Assembly (NCBI GenBank): GCA_022841475.1
Contig: JALHRJ010000010.1
Span: 40,226-104,225 of the forward strand
Direction: 5' to 3'
Length of the DNA: 64,000 bases
Source of the DNA: Cyclobacteriaceae bacterium
GTDB taxonomy: Bacteria; Bacteroidota; Bacteroidia; Cytophagales; Cyclobacteriaceae
Part shown: positions 34,975 through 43,951 of the stretch, piece by piece
Layout of the letters: the number at the start of each line of letters is the position of its first letter
Numbering within the stretch: position 1 is the first letter of the stretch
Notes under the pieces: generated by a model
Database searches by the model: none
Told to the model about the DNA's origin: nothing
What the model saw: the letters and a program-made list of their open reading frames with translations, nothing else
Translations under genes and position numbers: made by a program

Positions 34975-35868
34975 CTAAGAAACCCTGATTTGATGAGCCA
35001 ATTCAATAGAAGGTCTGGCTTCTTGTAATCCAAAACCATTACCCTTTAATATCTCCTGATAACTGATTGTATGTAAATCCGTAAACCCATCGCTAAACTC
35101 GATTTCACGACCATTCATTTGCAAAGAACGAAAGGTTCGTTTGCCCTGGGCTTTTATAGATTCCGGTAAATGTTCTTCATTAATACTTAATGACCAATGC
35201 ACATTTGCTTTAGCCAGCTTTATAAACCCGGATGCATTGTCAAGTTCATACTTCTCCAATTTCGACTCTTTTACAACCCCAAATATCCACAACAACATGT
35301 CAAAAAAGTGAATCCCAATATTGGTTGCTATACCGCCCGATTTCTGTTCTTCCCCTTTCCAACTGTGATGATACCATTTGCCGCGGGAAGTAATGTAAGT
35401 AAGATCAACATCGTATATTTTAGTGGGATCGCCCGCCATAACTTCTTCGCGCAATTTAATAATAGATGGGTGCAAGCGAAGTTGGAGTATGGTATAAATT
35501 TTCTTGCCAGTCTCTTTTTCAATCTCGGCAAGCGCATCTACGTTCCACGGATTGAGCACCAAAGGTTTTTCACAGATTGCGTCTGCTTGTTGGCGTAAGG
35601 CAAAGCGGATATGCGAATCATGCAAGTAATTGGGGGAGCAAATACTTACATAATCTACTTTTTGACCTAGCCTTCTCACCTTATCTATATGTCGATCAAA
35701 GCGTTCAAACTCGGTAAAGAAATCAGCATGGGGAAAATAGCTATCAATAATACCAACACTATCAAACTTATCCATAGCCGCCACAAGATTATTCCCTGTC
35801 TCTTTGATGGCTTTTAAATGTCTTGGGGCAATAAAACCAGCGGCTCCTATCAATGCAAAATTCTTCAT
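34975..35868 (-). CDS. wlbA: WlbA-like UDP-N-acetylglucosaminuronate 3-dehydrogenase (Gfo/Idh/MocA family)
   Basis: A 297-aa NAD-dependent oxidoreductase. The N-terminus FALIGAAGFIAPRHLKAIKE is the characteristic WlbA/BplA/WbpB nucleotide-binding segment, followed by DSYFPHADFFTEFERFDRHI. CEKPLVLNPWNVDAL carries the EKP motif of the family. GGIATNIGIHFFDMLLWIFG holds the catalytic-region His. WlbA oxidises C3 of UDP-GlcNAcA to a 3-keto sugar for amination. The next two upstream genes encode an acetyltransferase and an aminotransferase of the same pathway, which strongly supports the call. Confidence 0.9.
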   Translation of the reverse strand: MKNFALIGAAGFIAPRHLKAIKETGNNLVAAMDKFDSVGIIDSYFPHADFFTEFERFDRHIDKVRRLGQKVDYVSICSPNYLHDSHIRFALRQQADAICEKPLVLNPWNVDALAEIEKETGKKIYTILQLRLHPSIIKLREEVMAGDPTKIYDVDLTYITSRGKWYHHSWKGEEQKSGGIATNIGIHFFDMLLWIFGVVKESKLEKYELDNASGFIKLAKANVHWSLSINEEHLPESIKAQGKRTFRSLQMNGREIEFSDGFTDLHTISYQEILKGNGFGLQEARPSIELAHQIRVS

Positions 35869-35869
35869 A

Positions 35870-36451
35870 CTATAACTTTATGACGCTTCCGTATTTTAAC
35901 TGATATTTTTCTTTGGTTTCGGGGCACTCAGCAAACCCCTCGTTATCAAATTTCAATTTGTGACCGTATTCACTCATCCATCCGGTTTGCTTAGCAGGGT
36001 TGCCGATCACCAAAGCATAATCGGGAACGCTCTTTGTCACTACAGCGCCAGCTCCAATAAAAGCATACATTCCGATATCATGACCGCAAACAATGGTTGC
36101 ATTAGCTCCAATAGAAGCTCCCTTCTTTACAACCGTTTTAGCGTATTCATTTTTGCGATTAATGGCACTTCTTGGATTGATCACGTTGGTAAATACCATT
36201 GATGGCCCCAAAAAAACATCATCCTCACAAACTACACCTGTATAGATCGACACATTATTCTGAACCTTGACATTCTTGCCTAACACAACCTGAGGTGAGA
36301 CTACTACATTCTGACCAATATTACAGCCTTCACCAATTTTGCAATTGGGCATAATATGAGAGAAGTGCCAGATCTTGGTTCCTGCTCCAATTTCACAACC
36401 TTCATCAATCACCGCAGTTTCGTGTGCTATGTAGTTTCTCATTTCAGCCAT
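35870..36451 (-). CDS. wlbB: WlbB-like UDP-3-amino-sugar N-acetyltransferase (hexapeptide repeat)
   Basis: A 193-aa left-handed beta-helix acyltransferase that N-acetylates UDP-GlcNAc3NA with acetyl-CoA. Repeats begin at [20 protein letters not shown] and continue through [40 protein letters not shown] is a conserved WbpD/WlbB segment and the AIN-R-K region contacts substrate. [20 protein letters not shown] and [12 protein letters not shown] close the helix. An ATG at 36442 would remove the 8-bp overlap with wlbC and equally fits the family. It lies 1 bp from wlbA. Confidence 0.9.
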   Translation of the reverse strand: MAEMRNYIAHETAVIDEGCEIGAGTKIWHFSHIMPNCKIGEGCNIGQNVVVSPQVVLGKNVKVQNNVSIYTGVVCEDDVFLGPSMVFTNVINPRSAINRKNEYAKTVVKKGASIGANATIVCGHDIGMYAFIGAGAVVTKSVPDYALVIGNPAKQTGWMSEYGHKLKFDNEGFAECPETKEKYQLKYGSVIKL

Positions 36452-37577
36452 GATGGGGATACGCTTTGATGGTGCTGCAAATGTAAAACAATTGGTCTTG
36501 GTTCATTTCCGTGTGTATGGGTAATGAAATTACCGAACGCGATAGCTTTTCAGTAATCCTAAACGAACCGGCTGGGTATTCGGGACTTGCATATGCTTTT
36601 TGCAGATGAAGTGGTACCGGATAATAAATCATAGTAGGTATGCCTTTGCTCTCCAGATATGTTTTAAAATGATCGCGGTCAATTCCTTTAGTTTGCAAGG
36701 TATATTGATGAAACACATGCGTAGAGTTTACAACACGGTAAGGCACCTCCACAAAATTTAAAGGCGACAATTCCCGATCATAAAATTCAGCCACCCAATT
36801 TCTTCGCTTTTCATAGTCATCAAGGTACTTCAATTTTACATTAAGGATTGCAGCCTGTACCGTATCTAACCGGCTGTTCACGCCAATAATATCATGATGG
36901 TATTTTACTTTCTGGCCATGGTTGGCAATCATTTTAATTTTTTCAGCCAACTCACTATGTTGAGTAAAAATAGCACCGCCATCACCAAAGCATCCCAAAT
37001 TCTTAGAGGGGAAAAAGGAAGTGCAGCCAATCGTTCCCATTGTGCCTGCTCTTAACTTCCGTCCATCCGAAAAAGTATAAACAGCACCAAGCGCTTGTGC
37101 GACATCTTCAATAACATGAATTTGATGCTTCTTTGCGATAGAGAGAATCGGCTCCATATCTGCACATTGCCCATACAGGTGCACAGGAACAATAGCAAAA
37201 GTTCTATCCGTAATTTTCTCTTCTATCTGGTTTGTATCGATATTGAAACTTTTCCCATCCACTTCTGTGAATACGGGCTTCAATCCCAAAAGAGCAATTA
37301 CCTCAGCGGTGGCCACATACGTATGCACCGGAATAATAACCTCATCCCCCGGTTTACAACCCAGGGCCATCATTGCAATCTGCAATGCATCCGTTCCATT
37401 TGCACACGGAATTACTGACTTTGAATTCAAATAAGCAGCCAGAGATTCCGCAAACTGATTTACCTGCGGACCTTGAATAAATGCTGTAGAATCTATGACT
37501 TGCTGGATAGCATGATCAATTTCCTGTTTGATTCGCAAATATTGAGTATGTAAATCGGCCATCTTGATTTTCTCCAT
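36444..37577 (-). CDS. wlbC: WlbC-like UDP-3-keto-sugar aminotransferase (DegT family)
   Basis: Start set at the ATG at 37577 ([20 protein letters not shown], 377 aa), 2 bp after the galE stop; the 13 extra codons of the longer frame lie inside galE. Seen: [33 protein letters not shown], and [19 protein letters not shown] with PLP Lys192, the form typical of WlbC/WbpE. The enzyme aminates C3 of UDP-3-keto-GlcNAcA from glutamate. Its adjacency to wlbB and wlbA completes the conversion of UDP-GlcNAcA to UDP-GlcNAc3NAcA. Confidence 0.9.
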   Translation of the reverse strand: MEKIKMADLHTQYLRIKQEIDHAIQQVIDSTAFIQGPQVNQFAESLAAYLNSKSVIPCANGTDALQIAMMALGCKPGDEVIIPVHTYVATAEVIALLGLKPVFTEVDGKSFNIDTNQIEEKITDRTFAIVPVHLYGQCADMEPILSIAKKHQIHVIEDVAQALGAVYTFSDGRKLRAGTMGTIGCTSFFPSKNLGCFGDGGAIFTQHSELAEKIKMIANHGQKVKYHHDIIGVNSRLDTVQAAILNVKLKYLDDYEKRRNWVAEFYDRELSPLNFVEVPYRVVNSTHVFHQYTLQTKGIDRDHFKTYLESKGIPTMIYYPVPLHLQKAYASPEYPAGSFRITEKLSRSVISLPIHTEMNQDQLFYICSTIKAYPHHG

Positions 37578-37579
37578 AA

Positions 37580-38611
37580 TCAAATGCCTTTCAGATTTCT
37601 GATTTTTTTCTCCCATTGCCAGGCATGAATGAGTGACTGCCCCAAATCATAGGTAGTGCTCCAACCAAATGCCTTATTTATTTTACTTGGATCGGCATAC
37701 ACCTTTTCAACATCACCTGGTCTCCGAGAGCCGATTGTATAAGGCAACTTCACTCCAGTAACTTCAATAAATTTTTTTACCAATTGCAATACGGAAACAC
37801 CCTGACCTGTTCCAAGATTATAAGCATCAAAGAGATTGCCCTTTTGTTGTTGATTCAAATAATCAATGGCCTTAACATGAGCCGAGGCAACATCGGATAC
37901 GTGAATAAAATCCCGAACACACGAACCATCCAGGGTATTATAATCATTTCCGAACACAGTTAACTTGTCGCGCACACCAGCGGCCGTTTGAGTGACATAA
38001 GGGACCAGGTTATTAGGCACTCCAATGGGTAGTTCTCCAATCATGGCACTGGGATGAGCCCCAATTGGGTTGAAGTAACGAAGTGAGATGACGCGAAATC
38101 CATCGGTAGCAACATCCTTCAGGATGTGCTCACATAGCTGCTTTGTTGATCCATAAGGTGATTCGGCTGTTTTAAAGGGAGCAGATTCGTCAACCTGAAT
38201 TTGATCAGGTTGACCATACACCGTACACGATGAAGAAAAAATGATATCCTGAACATGATGTTTCTTCATCACTTCAAGAACGCTAAGCAACGAACCTAGA
38301 TTGTTATTATAATATTCGAGAGGCTTAACTACGGACTCGTTTACGGATTTGTATGCAGCAAAATGAATAACTGCCGAAAAATCATTGGCCGCAAACAAAG
38401 TATCCAATGCAACGAAATCAAGGCAATCAATTTTATGAAAATCAACCCTAATTCCAGTAATGGATTCTATGCCTTCAATCATCCTGTATTCACTTCGCTC
38501 GAGGGTATCGACTACGGTAACCTTATACCCAGCCGAAAGTAATTCGACCACAGTGTGAGCTCCGATATAACCCGCACCACCTGTAACCAATATGTGTTGA
38601 TCAGAATTCAT
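37580..38611 (-). CDS. galE: UDP-glucose 4-epimerase
   Basis: A 343-aa extended SDR interconverting UDP-Glc and UDP-Gal (often also the HexNAc forms). Seen: VTGGAGYIGAHTVVELLSAG, HFAAYKSVNESVVKPLEYYN, FSSSCTVYGQPDQI, SPYGSTKQLCEHIL (YxxxK), SLRYFNPIGAHPSAMIGE and RDFIHVSDVASAHV, all standard for GalE. It sits between the sugar dehydrogenase and wlbC. The galT and GHMP-kinase genes lie far away at 58 kb, so this copy probably serves the polysaccharide. Confidence 0.95.
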   Translation of the reverse strand: MNSDQHILVTGGAGYIGAHTVVELLSAGYKVTVVDTLERSEYRMIEGIESITGIRVDFHKIDCLDFVALDTLFAANDFSAVIHFAAYKSVNESVVKPLEYYNNNLGSLLSVLEVMKKHHVQDIIFSSSCTVYGQPDQIQVDESAPFKTAESPYGSTKQLCEHILKDVATDGFRVISLRYFNPIGAHPSAMIGELPIGVPNNLVPYVTQTAAGVRDKLTVFGNDYNTLDGSCVRDFIHVSDVASAHVKAIDYLNQQQKGNLFDAYNLGTGQGVSVLQLVKKFIEVTGVKLPYTIGSRRPGDVEKVYADPSKINKAFGWSTTYDLGQSLIHAWQWEKKIRNLKGI

Positions 38612-38614
38612 TAT

Positions 38615-39865
38615 TTATAAGCGGGCAGTTACCAAAGACTTATCAAGAAACCCTTTTACGTCATATATAATGGTATTGACATCTTTAATAACAGACCAGT
38701 TGAGTTCTTTAAACTCTTTGTGACTTACCGCCAACACAATAGCTGCATATTTCTTGTTCAATTCTTTAATCAATGACAAACTATATTCATGCTTTACTTC
38801 CTGTAAGTCGGCATGTGGATCATACACCTCCACATCAGCCCCAAAGCTTTGAAGCTCACGAATTACGTCAATGGCGCGGCTATTTCTAATGTCAGGACAA
38901 TCTTCTTTAAACGTGATACCCAACACCAGCACTTTAGCTTTATTTACTGGCAGATTATTTTGTGTCATTAGTTTGATCACCCGGTTGGCAATGTGAATAC
39001 CCATGTTATCATTAATTCTTCGCCCAGCCAGTATTACTTGCGGATAATAACCTAAACTATCTGCCTTATAGGTTAAATAATAAGGATCCACGCCAATACA
39101 ATGACCACCTACCAAACCAGGCTTGTAGGGAAGAAAATTCCATTTAGTACCAGCTGCTTCAAGAACTTCGTGCGTATCAATACCAATCTTTTCAAAAATC
39201 AGTGAAAGTTCATTGACAAAAGCAATATTAATATCGCGTTGTGAATTCTCAATCACCTTGGCTGCTTCGGCTACTTTAATACTGGAAGCCTTATGCGTAC
39301 CAGCTTTTATTATCTTTCTATAAAGTTGATCTACTTTTTCTGCGACTTCCGGTGTACTGCCACTCGTTACCTTTTTTATGTTTGGTAACCGATGTTGTTT
39401 ATCACCCGGATTGATGCGTTCTGGCGAATAGCCACAGAAGAAATCAACATTGAATTTCAACCCACTGAATTTTTCCAGAACCGGGACACAGTCCTCTTCC
39501 GTACAGCCTGGATAAACCGTGGATTCATAAATAACCACATCTCCTTTCTTCAATACCTTACCAACAGTTTCACTGGCTTTAATCAACGGTGTTAAATCCG
39601 GGGTTTTATATTCATCAACCGGTGTAGGCACTGTTACTATAAAATAATTTACGCCTTTCAGTTCCAGCGGATCCGAAGAAAACGAAAGTCGCGAGGCCGA
39701 TGCCAATTCTTCTTTATCTACTTCCAGGGTTCTGTCAAAACCCTTTTTTAATTCTTCGATCCGTGTTTGATTAATGTCAAAGCCGACAACATCGGTAATT
39801 TTCCCAAACTCAACGGCCAAAGGCAAGCCTACATATCCTAATCCAATAATTCCTATCTTTTCCAT
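38615..39865 (-). CDS. nucleotide sugar 6-dehydrogenase (WbpO/TviB/WbpA-like)
   Basis: A 416-aa NAD-dependent enzyme that oxidises the C6 hydroxyl of a UDP-sugar to a carboxylate in two steps. Seen: GIIGLGYVGLPLAVEFGKIT (NAD site), FIVTVPTPVDEYKTPDL, VIYESTVYPGCTEEDCVPVL, YSPERINPGDKQHRLPNI, KVIENSQRDINIAFVNELSL and GLVGGHCIGVDPYYLTYKAD with the catalytic Cys. The P-D-x-T-P and NPGDK segments are typical of the UDP-HexNAc dehydrogenases rather than UDP-glucose dehydrogenase, which fits a supply of UDP-GlcNAcA to WlbA. Shares one base with the stop of the epimerase gene upstream. Confidence 0.93.
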   Translation of the reverse strand: MEKIGIIGLGYVGLPLAVEFGKITDVVGFDINQTRIEELKKGFDRTLEVDKEELASASRLSFSSDPLELKGVNYFIVTVPTPVDEYKTPDLTPLIKASETVGKVLKKGDVVIYESTVYPGCTEEDCVPVLEKFSGLKFNVDFFCGYSPERINPGDKQHRLPNIKKVTSGSTPEVAEKVDQLYRKIIKAGTHKASSIKVAEAAKVIENSQRDINIAFVNELSLIFEKIGIDTHEVLEAAGTKWNFLPYKPGLVGGHCIGVDPYYLTYKADSLGYYPQVILAGRRINDNMGIHIANRVIKLMTQNNLPVNKAKVLVLGITFKEDCPDIRNSRAIDVIRELQSFGADVEVYDPHADLQEVKHEYSLSLIKELNKKYAAIVLAVSHKEFKELNWSVIKDVNTIIYDVKGFLDKSLVTARL

Positions 39866-40884
39866 TATTTCATCTTATAATATTCTTTATACCAATTCAC
39901 AAAATTTCCGATTCCTGTCTCAATGGATGTGCTTGGTTTAAACCCAACGTCCTGCATAAGATCATCCACATCGGCATACGTTTCGGGCACATCACCTTCC
40001 TGCAAGGGAAGAAGATTTTTAATCGCCTTCTTTCCCAATTTAGTTTCCAGTACTTCAATAAAATGAAGCAGCTCTACAGGTTGATTATTTCCTATGTTGT
40101 AAATTTTATAGGGAGCAAAACTGGATGCGGGATTAGGATTTTCCCCGTTCCATGTTGGATTGCCAGGGGGTGGATTGGGAATTAAGCGAACTATTCCCTC
40201 AACGATGTCATCCACATACGTGAAGTCTCTTCGCATTTTACCATAGTTAAAGACATCAATGGGCTTGCCATCCAAAATAGCCTTAGTAAATAAGAACAGG
40301 GCCATATCCGGCCGTCCATAGGGGCCATAAACTGTAAAGAATCGCAGGCCCGTGGTTGGAATATGATAGAGATTAGAATAGGCATGCGCCATCAACTCGT
40401 TACTCTTTTTCGTTACTGCATATAAGGCCAGGGGATGATCCACATTGTCATGTACTGAAAAAGGCATTTTGCGATTAGCCCCATACACAGAACTGGATGA
40501 AGCATAAATCAAATGCTTTACCGGATGATGACGACACGCTTCCAAAATATTTAAAAATCCAGTAAGGTTACTTTCCAGGTAAGCATAAGGATTGGTAAGT
40601 GAATATCTGACTCCTGCCTGGGCGGCCAAATTAACGACATAGTCAAATTTCTTTGTAGCGAACAAATTATCTATAGCTTGCTTATTGTGAAGGTCAATTT
40701 TGGAAAAAGAAAAGTTGCCTGACTTTTCGAGAATAGCTAACCGGGATTCCTTCAACCCAACATCATAATAATCATTCATATTATCAAGACCCATCACTTC
40801 AAAGCCTTTGCCAAGAAGTTGTTTGGATAAATGAAAACCAATGAAGCCAGCAGCTCCTGTAACTAATATGCGATAAGGACTCAC
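39865..40884 (-). CDS. UDP-glucuronate 4-epimerase-like NAD-dependent epimerase
   Basis: A GTG start at 40884 ((M)[19 protein letters not shown], 339 aa) is preferred. The longer frame from a TTG at 40905 would begin within a promoter element. Seen: [89 protein letters not shown] (YxxxK), and [16 protein letters not shown], which together are the hallmark of the CapI/Gla family converting UDP-GlcA to UDP-GalA. It may accept UDP-HexNAcA made by the neighbouring dehydrogenase. It is the first gene of the minus-strand cluster and is divergent from the Wzz-like gene. Confidence 0.92.
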   Translation of the reverse strand: MSPYRILVTGAAGFIGFHLSKQLLGKGFEVMGLDNMNDYYDVGLKESRLAILEKSGNFSFSKIDLHNKQAIDNLFATKKFDYVVNLAAQAGVRYSLTNPYAYLESNLTGFLNILEACRHHPVKHLIYASSSSVYGANRKMPFSVHDNVDHPLALYAVTKKSNELMAHAYSNLYHIPTTGLRFFTVYGPYGRPDMALFLFTKAILDGKPIDVFNYGKMRRDFTYVDDIVEGIVRLIPNPPPGNPTWNGENPNPASSFAPYKIYNIGNNQPVELLHFIEVLETKLGKKAIKNLLPLQEGDVPETYADVDDLMQDVGFKPSTSIETGIGNFVNWYKEYYKMK

Positions 40885-40894
40885 AAAAGCAGAA

Positions 40895-40931
40895 TTTGGG
40901 CACAAAAATACAGCAAATCTGGTTAGATTTG
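40895..40931 (+). promoter_or_regulatory. candidate promoter of the Wzz-like gene
   Basis: TAGATTTG (40924-40931) matches the -7 consensus TAnnTTTG, with TTTG at 40895-40898 as a possible -33 element (25-bp spacing, slightly long). The Wzz-like ATG lies 26 bp downstream. Confidence 0.5.
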
Positions 40932-40937
40932 CCGAAA
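40903..40937 (-). promoter_or_regulatory. candidate promoter heading the minus-strand polysaccharide operon
   Basis: On the minus strand TATTTTTG (40910 to 40903) matches TAnnTTTG, with TTTC (40937-40934) in the -33 position after 23 bp. It is interleaved with the plus-strand promoter, so the two divergent units may compete or be co-regulated. It supports the GTG at 40884 as the epimerase start. Confidence 0.5.
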
Positions 40938-40956
40938 TCTTTAAAACCTTTCATCG

Positions 40957-41823
40957 ATGACTGAGAATCAAAGGCAACCAATTAATTCTGATGAAATTGA
41001 TTTAGTTGAATTGTTGGCAAAGATTGTTGTTGTTATAAAAAATAATACCCGTTCGCTGGTTATTGGATTTATAGTTGGTTGTGTGTTAGGCCTTGCTTAT
41101 TTCCAATTGGCACCGGCTATTTATGAAAGTAAAATGATCTTACTTTCCGATATCCTTACTGAATCCTATAGCGAGCGAATTACAGAGAGCCTGGATAATT
41201 TAATTAAAGAGAATAATACAAAAGTACTTTCTGAACGCCTGGGAGTATCTGCAGAAGAGGCTAAGTCAATTTCAGAAATCAAGATTGAGAGCGTTAAACA
41301 GGAAAGTAAAGATGAAAAAACTGAAAGCTCCATTTTCATCATTACTGTTAAAATTAAGGAAAATACCATTTTACCTAAGCTGGAAAAGGGAATTATCGAA
41401 TACCTCAGAAACAATGAATTTGTTAAAATCAGAGTTAACCAAAGGCTGACCTATTACAATACAATGATTGATAAGATAGGGCTGGAGATTAATTCACTTG
41501 ATAGCCTTAAGAAGAGATTATTTTTAGGTCAGCCCATCTATTCAAAATCTTCAGAAATGATGTTGGTCGACCCAACAAATATATATTCTAAAATAATAGA
41601 GCTAAACCGGGAACAAATAAATCTTAAGAATTCTCTTGAACTTGTAAACAGTATACAACTCGTGGAGGGTTTCACTGTTTTTGATAAGCCAGTAAGTCCT
41701 AAATTATCAATCTCATTAGCCTCAGGAGCAACCTTCGGGCTGTTCGTAGTGTTGTTTATTATTGCTTTTAAGTCGCTACGCAAAATCATAAGCCTTTCTG
41801 AAGAAAAACTTGCAAAATCTTAA
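40957..41823 (+). CDS. Wzz/chain-length-determinant-like protein
   Basis: A 288-aa inner-membrane protein with two TM helices: about residues 29-52 (TRSLVIGFIVGCVLGLAYFQ) and about 253-275 (LASGATFGLFVVLFIIAFKS), the bitopic hairpin of polysaccharide co-polymerases. The periplasmic part is charged and helical, with the family-like start YESKMILLSDILTESYSERI and a proline-containing stretch before TM2 (FDKPVSPKLS). No kinase domain is attached. It probably sets chain length for the Wzy-type polymerase of the divergent cluster. It overlaps ccmB by 14 bp, an odd pairing that may only reflect gene order. Confidence 0.83.
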   Translation: MTENQRQPINSDEIDLVELLAKIVVVIKNNTRSLVIGFIVGCVLGLAYFQLAPAIYESKMILLSDILTESYSERITESLDNLIKENNTKVLSERLGVSAEEAKSISEIKIESVKQESKDEKTESSIFIITVKIKENTILPKLEKGIIEYLRNNEFVKIRVNQRLTYYNTMIDKIGLEINSLDSLKKRLFLGQPIYSKSSEMMLVDPTNIYSKIIELNREQINLKNSLELVNSIQLVEGFTVFDKPVSPKLSISLASGATFGLFVVLFIIAFKSLRKIISLSEEKLAKS

Positions 41824-42472
41824 TCATCTCTTACTCAAAGAACTCACCCTCGAACTCAGACGCAAATCTGTCATCTCAGGGTTGTTGCTTTATCTCTTCA
41901 GTACTGCCTTTATCTGTTATCTCACGTTTAGTCTGAGGCAAAACCAAATCACACCCTTAGTTTGGAGTGCGCTTTTCTGGATAACCATTCTCTTCACCGT
42001 TATAAACACGGTGGCAAAAAGCTTCATTGGTGAAAAAAAAGGTCGCGACATATATTATTATTCAATATCATCACCCGAAGCAATCATCATTTCAAAAGTG
42101 ATCTACAATTTCCTGCTTACACTGATCCTGTCTTTCACCGGCTTCATTTTATTTGCACTCCTTTTAAAAAATCCGATAGTGGACCTAGGTCTATTCAGTC
42201 TTGTTCTGGCCTTGGGTGCGATGGGATTTTCATCATCACTTACACTTATTTCTGGCATTGCCGCAAAGGCCAATAACAGTCATATCCTGATGGCCGTGCT
42301 TAGCTTCCCGATTGTTATATCAGTATTGCTGATTGTCGTTAAAGTGACCAAGAATTGTATTGATGGGCTCGATCGATCTGTAAGCACCAATGATTTAGTT
42401 ACTCTGCTGGCAATAAATTGTCTGGTTACCGCTGCGTCCTACCTGCTCTTCCCGTATATTTGGCGCAGTTAA
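41810..42472 (+). CDS. ccmB: heme exporter protein CcmB
   Basis: A 220-aa membrane protein with about six TM helices, the permease of the CcmAB ABC transporter in cytochrome c maturation System I. The start is a TTG at 41810, giving (M)QNLNHLLLKELTLELRRKSV. LLKELTLELRRK then LLLYLFSTAFICYLTFSL, and KSFIGEKKGRDIYYYSISSP in the cytoplasmic loop, fit CcmB, as does GMGFSSS-like ALGAMGFSSSLTLISGIAA. CcmA is not next to it and must lie elsewhere or be absent. It overlaps the end of the Wzz-like gene by 14 bp. Confidence 0.88.
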   Translation: MQNLNHLLLKELTLELRRKSVISGLLLYLFSTAFICYLTFSLRQNQITPLVWSALFWITILFTVINTVAKSFIGEKKGRDIYYYSISSPEAIIISKVIYNFLLTLILSFTGFILFALLLKNPIVDLGLFSLVLALGAMGFSSSLTLISGIAAKANNSHILMAVLSFPIVISVLLIVVKVTKNCIDGLDRSVSTNDLVTLLAINCLVTAASYLLFPYIWRS

Positions 42473-42498
42473 CGCCCTTAAGTTTTTTTAAGATAAAC

Positions 42499-43167
42499 AT
42501 GAAAACCTGGTTAAAAGTATTAGCTACTCTTTTGCTGCTTTATACTATTGTAGCCGGTTTCCTTTTTGATGTACCCCGACTAAATATTGTTAACGAAACG
42601 ATACGGGCACTATATTTCCATGTGCCCATGTGGTTTGGGATGGTCGTATTATTTCTCGTTTCAACTGTTTATTCCATTCAGTATTTAAGGAATCCCTCTA
42701 TTGAAAAAGATATCTATGCCGTTGAGTTTGCTAATACTGGCTTACTCTTAGGCTTGTTGGGAATCGTCACAGGCATGATCTGGGCCAACTATACCTGGGG
42801 ATCGCCCTGGCATGGTGATCCCAAGCAAAATGGAGCTGCAATTTCTCTACTGGTCTATCTGGCCTATTTCGTATTGAGGGGCTCGGTAGAAAATGAAGAT
42901 CAACGAGCTCGACTTAGTGCCGTTTACAACATTTTTGCCTTTTCCGCCATGATTCCCTTGATCTTTGTTATTCCAAGAATGACAAGTTCGATGCATCCGG
43001 GTAGTGGCGGAAACCCCGGCTTCAACATGTATGACCTTGACAGTAAAATGAGAATGGTTTTTTATCCTGCCGTGGCCGGCTGGATATTGCTTGGAGTTTG
43101 GATCGCCTCCTTGAGGATTAGAGTCCGTTTAATTGATGAAAAAATTCAGAATCTGGAAAATGAATAA
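42499..43167 (+). CDS. ccmC: cytochrome c maturation protein CcmC (heme-handling)
   Basis: The ATG at 42499 (MKTWLKVLATLL, 222 aa) is chosen; the open frame upstream has an unrelated 27-residue leader overlapping ccmB. Six TM helices. Heme-handling features: YFHVPMWFGMVV (external His ligand 1), the tryptophan-rich periplasmic loop NYTWGSPWHGDPKQNGAAIS in a shortened Bacteroidota form of the WWD motif, and SSMHPGSGGNPG with the second His. CcmC presents heme to CcmE for covalent loading. It overlaps the ccmD-like gene by 8 bp. Confidence 0.92.
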   Translation: MKTWLKVLATLLLLYTIVAGFLFDVPRLNIVNETIRALYFHVPMWFGMVVLFLVSTVYSIQYLRNPSIEKDIYAVEFANTGLLLGLLGIVTGMIWANYTWGSPWHGDPKQNGAAISLLVYLAYFVLRGSVENEDQRARLSAVYNIFAFSAMIPLIFVIPRMTSSMHPGSGGNPGFNMYDLDSKMRMVFYPAVAGWILLGVWIASLRIRVRLIDEKIQNLENE

Positions 43168-43384
43168 AAACACCCTGGTAACTTTTCTGCTTTTTTTTGT
43201 AATCGCACCTGTATGGCTCATGGCCCAGCCTATCGAAATGGCTAATACACTACGCTCAGAAGGGAAGATTTATGTGGTAGTAGCTATCCTATTAGTAATT
43301 TTTGCGGGATTGATTGGCTATTTATTTCTACTTGATCGGAAAATCACCCGAATTGAAAAGAAACTGCCCTCAAAGAAAGATTAA
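43160..43384 (+). CDS. CcmD-like small membrane protein
   Basis: A 74-aa protein with start ATG at 43160 in the ATGAATAA overlap with ccmC. It has a signal-like first hydrophobic segment ending VWLMAQP, a second TM helix (IYVVVAILLVIFAGLIGYLF) and a positively charged tail LLDRKITRIEKKLPSKKD. Size, single mature TM helix and position between ccmC and ccmE match CcmD, which releases holo-CcmE from CcmC. CcmD has little sequence conservation, so the call leans on context. Confidence 0.75.
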   Translation: MNKNTLVTFLLFFVIAPVWLMAQPIEMANTLRSEGKIYVVVAILLVIFAGLIGYLFLLDRKITRIEKKLPSKKD

Positions 43385-43405
43385 TTCATTTGTCAAAATC
43401 TGGGA

Positions 43406-43443
43406 TTTTTTAAACCGAATCGCTCATTTTGACTGTAACTTTG
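43406..43443 (+). promoter_or_regulatory. candidate promoter of ccmE
   Basis: TAACTTTG (43436-43443) matches TAnnTTTG, with a run of T at 43406-43411 as a possible -33 element 24 bp upstream. It lies in the 78-bp gap between ccmD and ccmE, so ccmE-ccmF may be transcribed separately as well as by read-through. Confidence 0.5.
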
Positions 43444-43462
43444 CGGCCTGAAAAGTTAGGAC

Positions 43463-43873
43463 ATGAAGAAGTCGCACATTATCGCAATTGTAGTTATCGC
43501 TGCCTGCATTGGAATTATAATAGCCACTGCTGGAGATGCCAGTACGTATGTTTCCTTTGATCAGGCCTATCAAATGGCATCCACCGGAAACAAAACTCAA
43601 ATCCATGTAGTCGGTGACCTTAAGAAAGATGCTCAGGGCAACATCATCGGACTTGAAAAAAGTCAGGATAATTTATCATTCTCGTTTCTGTTACTGGATG
43701 AGAGCGGTAAAGAACAGAAAGTGTATTATAACGAACCTATGCCCCCGGACTTTGCGCGATCGGAAAAAATAGTGGTTATTGGCGGCTATCAAAACAATAC
43801 CTTTCTGGCAAATAAGATTTTGTTAAAATGCCCTTCAAAATATCAGGAAGAGAAAATTAATGCTGGTGTTTGA
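43463..43873 (+). CDS. ccmE: cytochrome c maturation heme chaperone CcmE, CxxxY variant
   Basis: A 136-aa periplasmic OB-fold heme chaperone anchored by one N-terminal helix (IIAIVVIAACIGIIIATAG). The core shows YVSFDQAYQMASTGNKTQIH, VVGDLKKDAQGNIIGLEKSQ and KIVVIGGYQNNTFLANKILL, as in CcmE. The heme-attachment motif is CPSKY with Cys123 and Tyr127 instead of the HxxxY of E. coli. Cysteine-type CcmE is the signature of the variant System I* found in archaea and some bacteria, where CcmH is also missing, as it is here. A separate TAACTTTG element precedes it. Confidence 0.93.
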   Translation: MKKSHIIAIVVIAACIGIIIATAGDASTYVSFDQAYQMASTGNKTQIHVVGDLKKDAQGNIIGLEKSQDNLSFSFLLLDESGKEQKVYYNEPMPPDFARSEKIVVIGGYQNNTFLANKILLKCPSKYQEEKINAGV

Positions 43874-43951
43874 TCGGGCGATGCAGAAAGTGACGCAGCA
43901 TTTTACAGCAATAGGAGCATTTTGTAAGTCGTATTCTTTAAATCATTTCTA

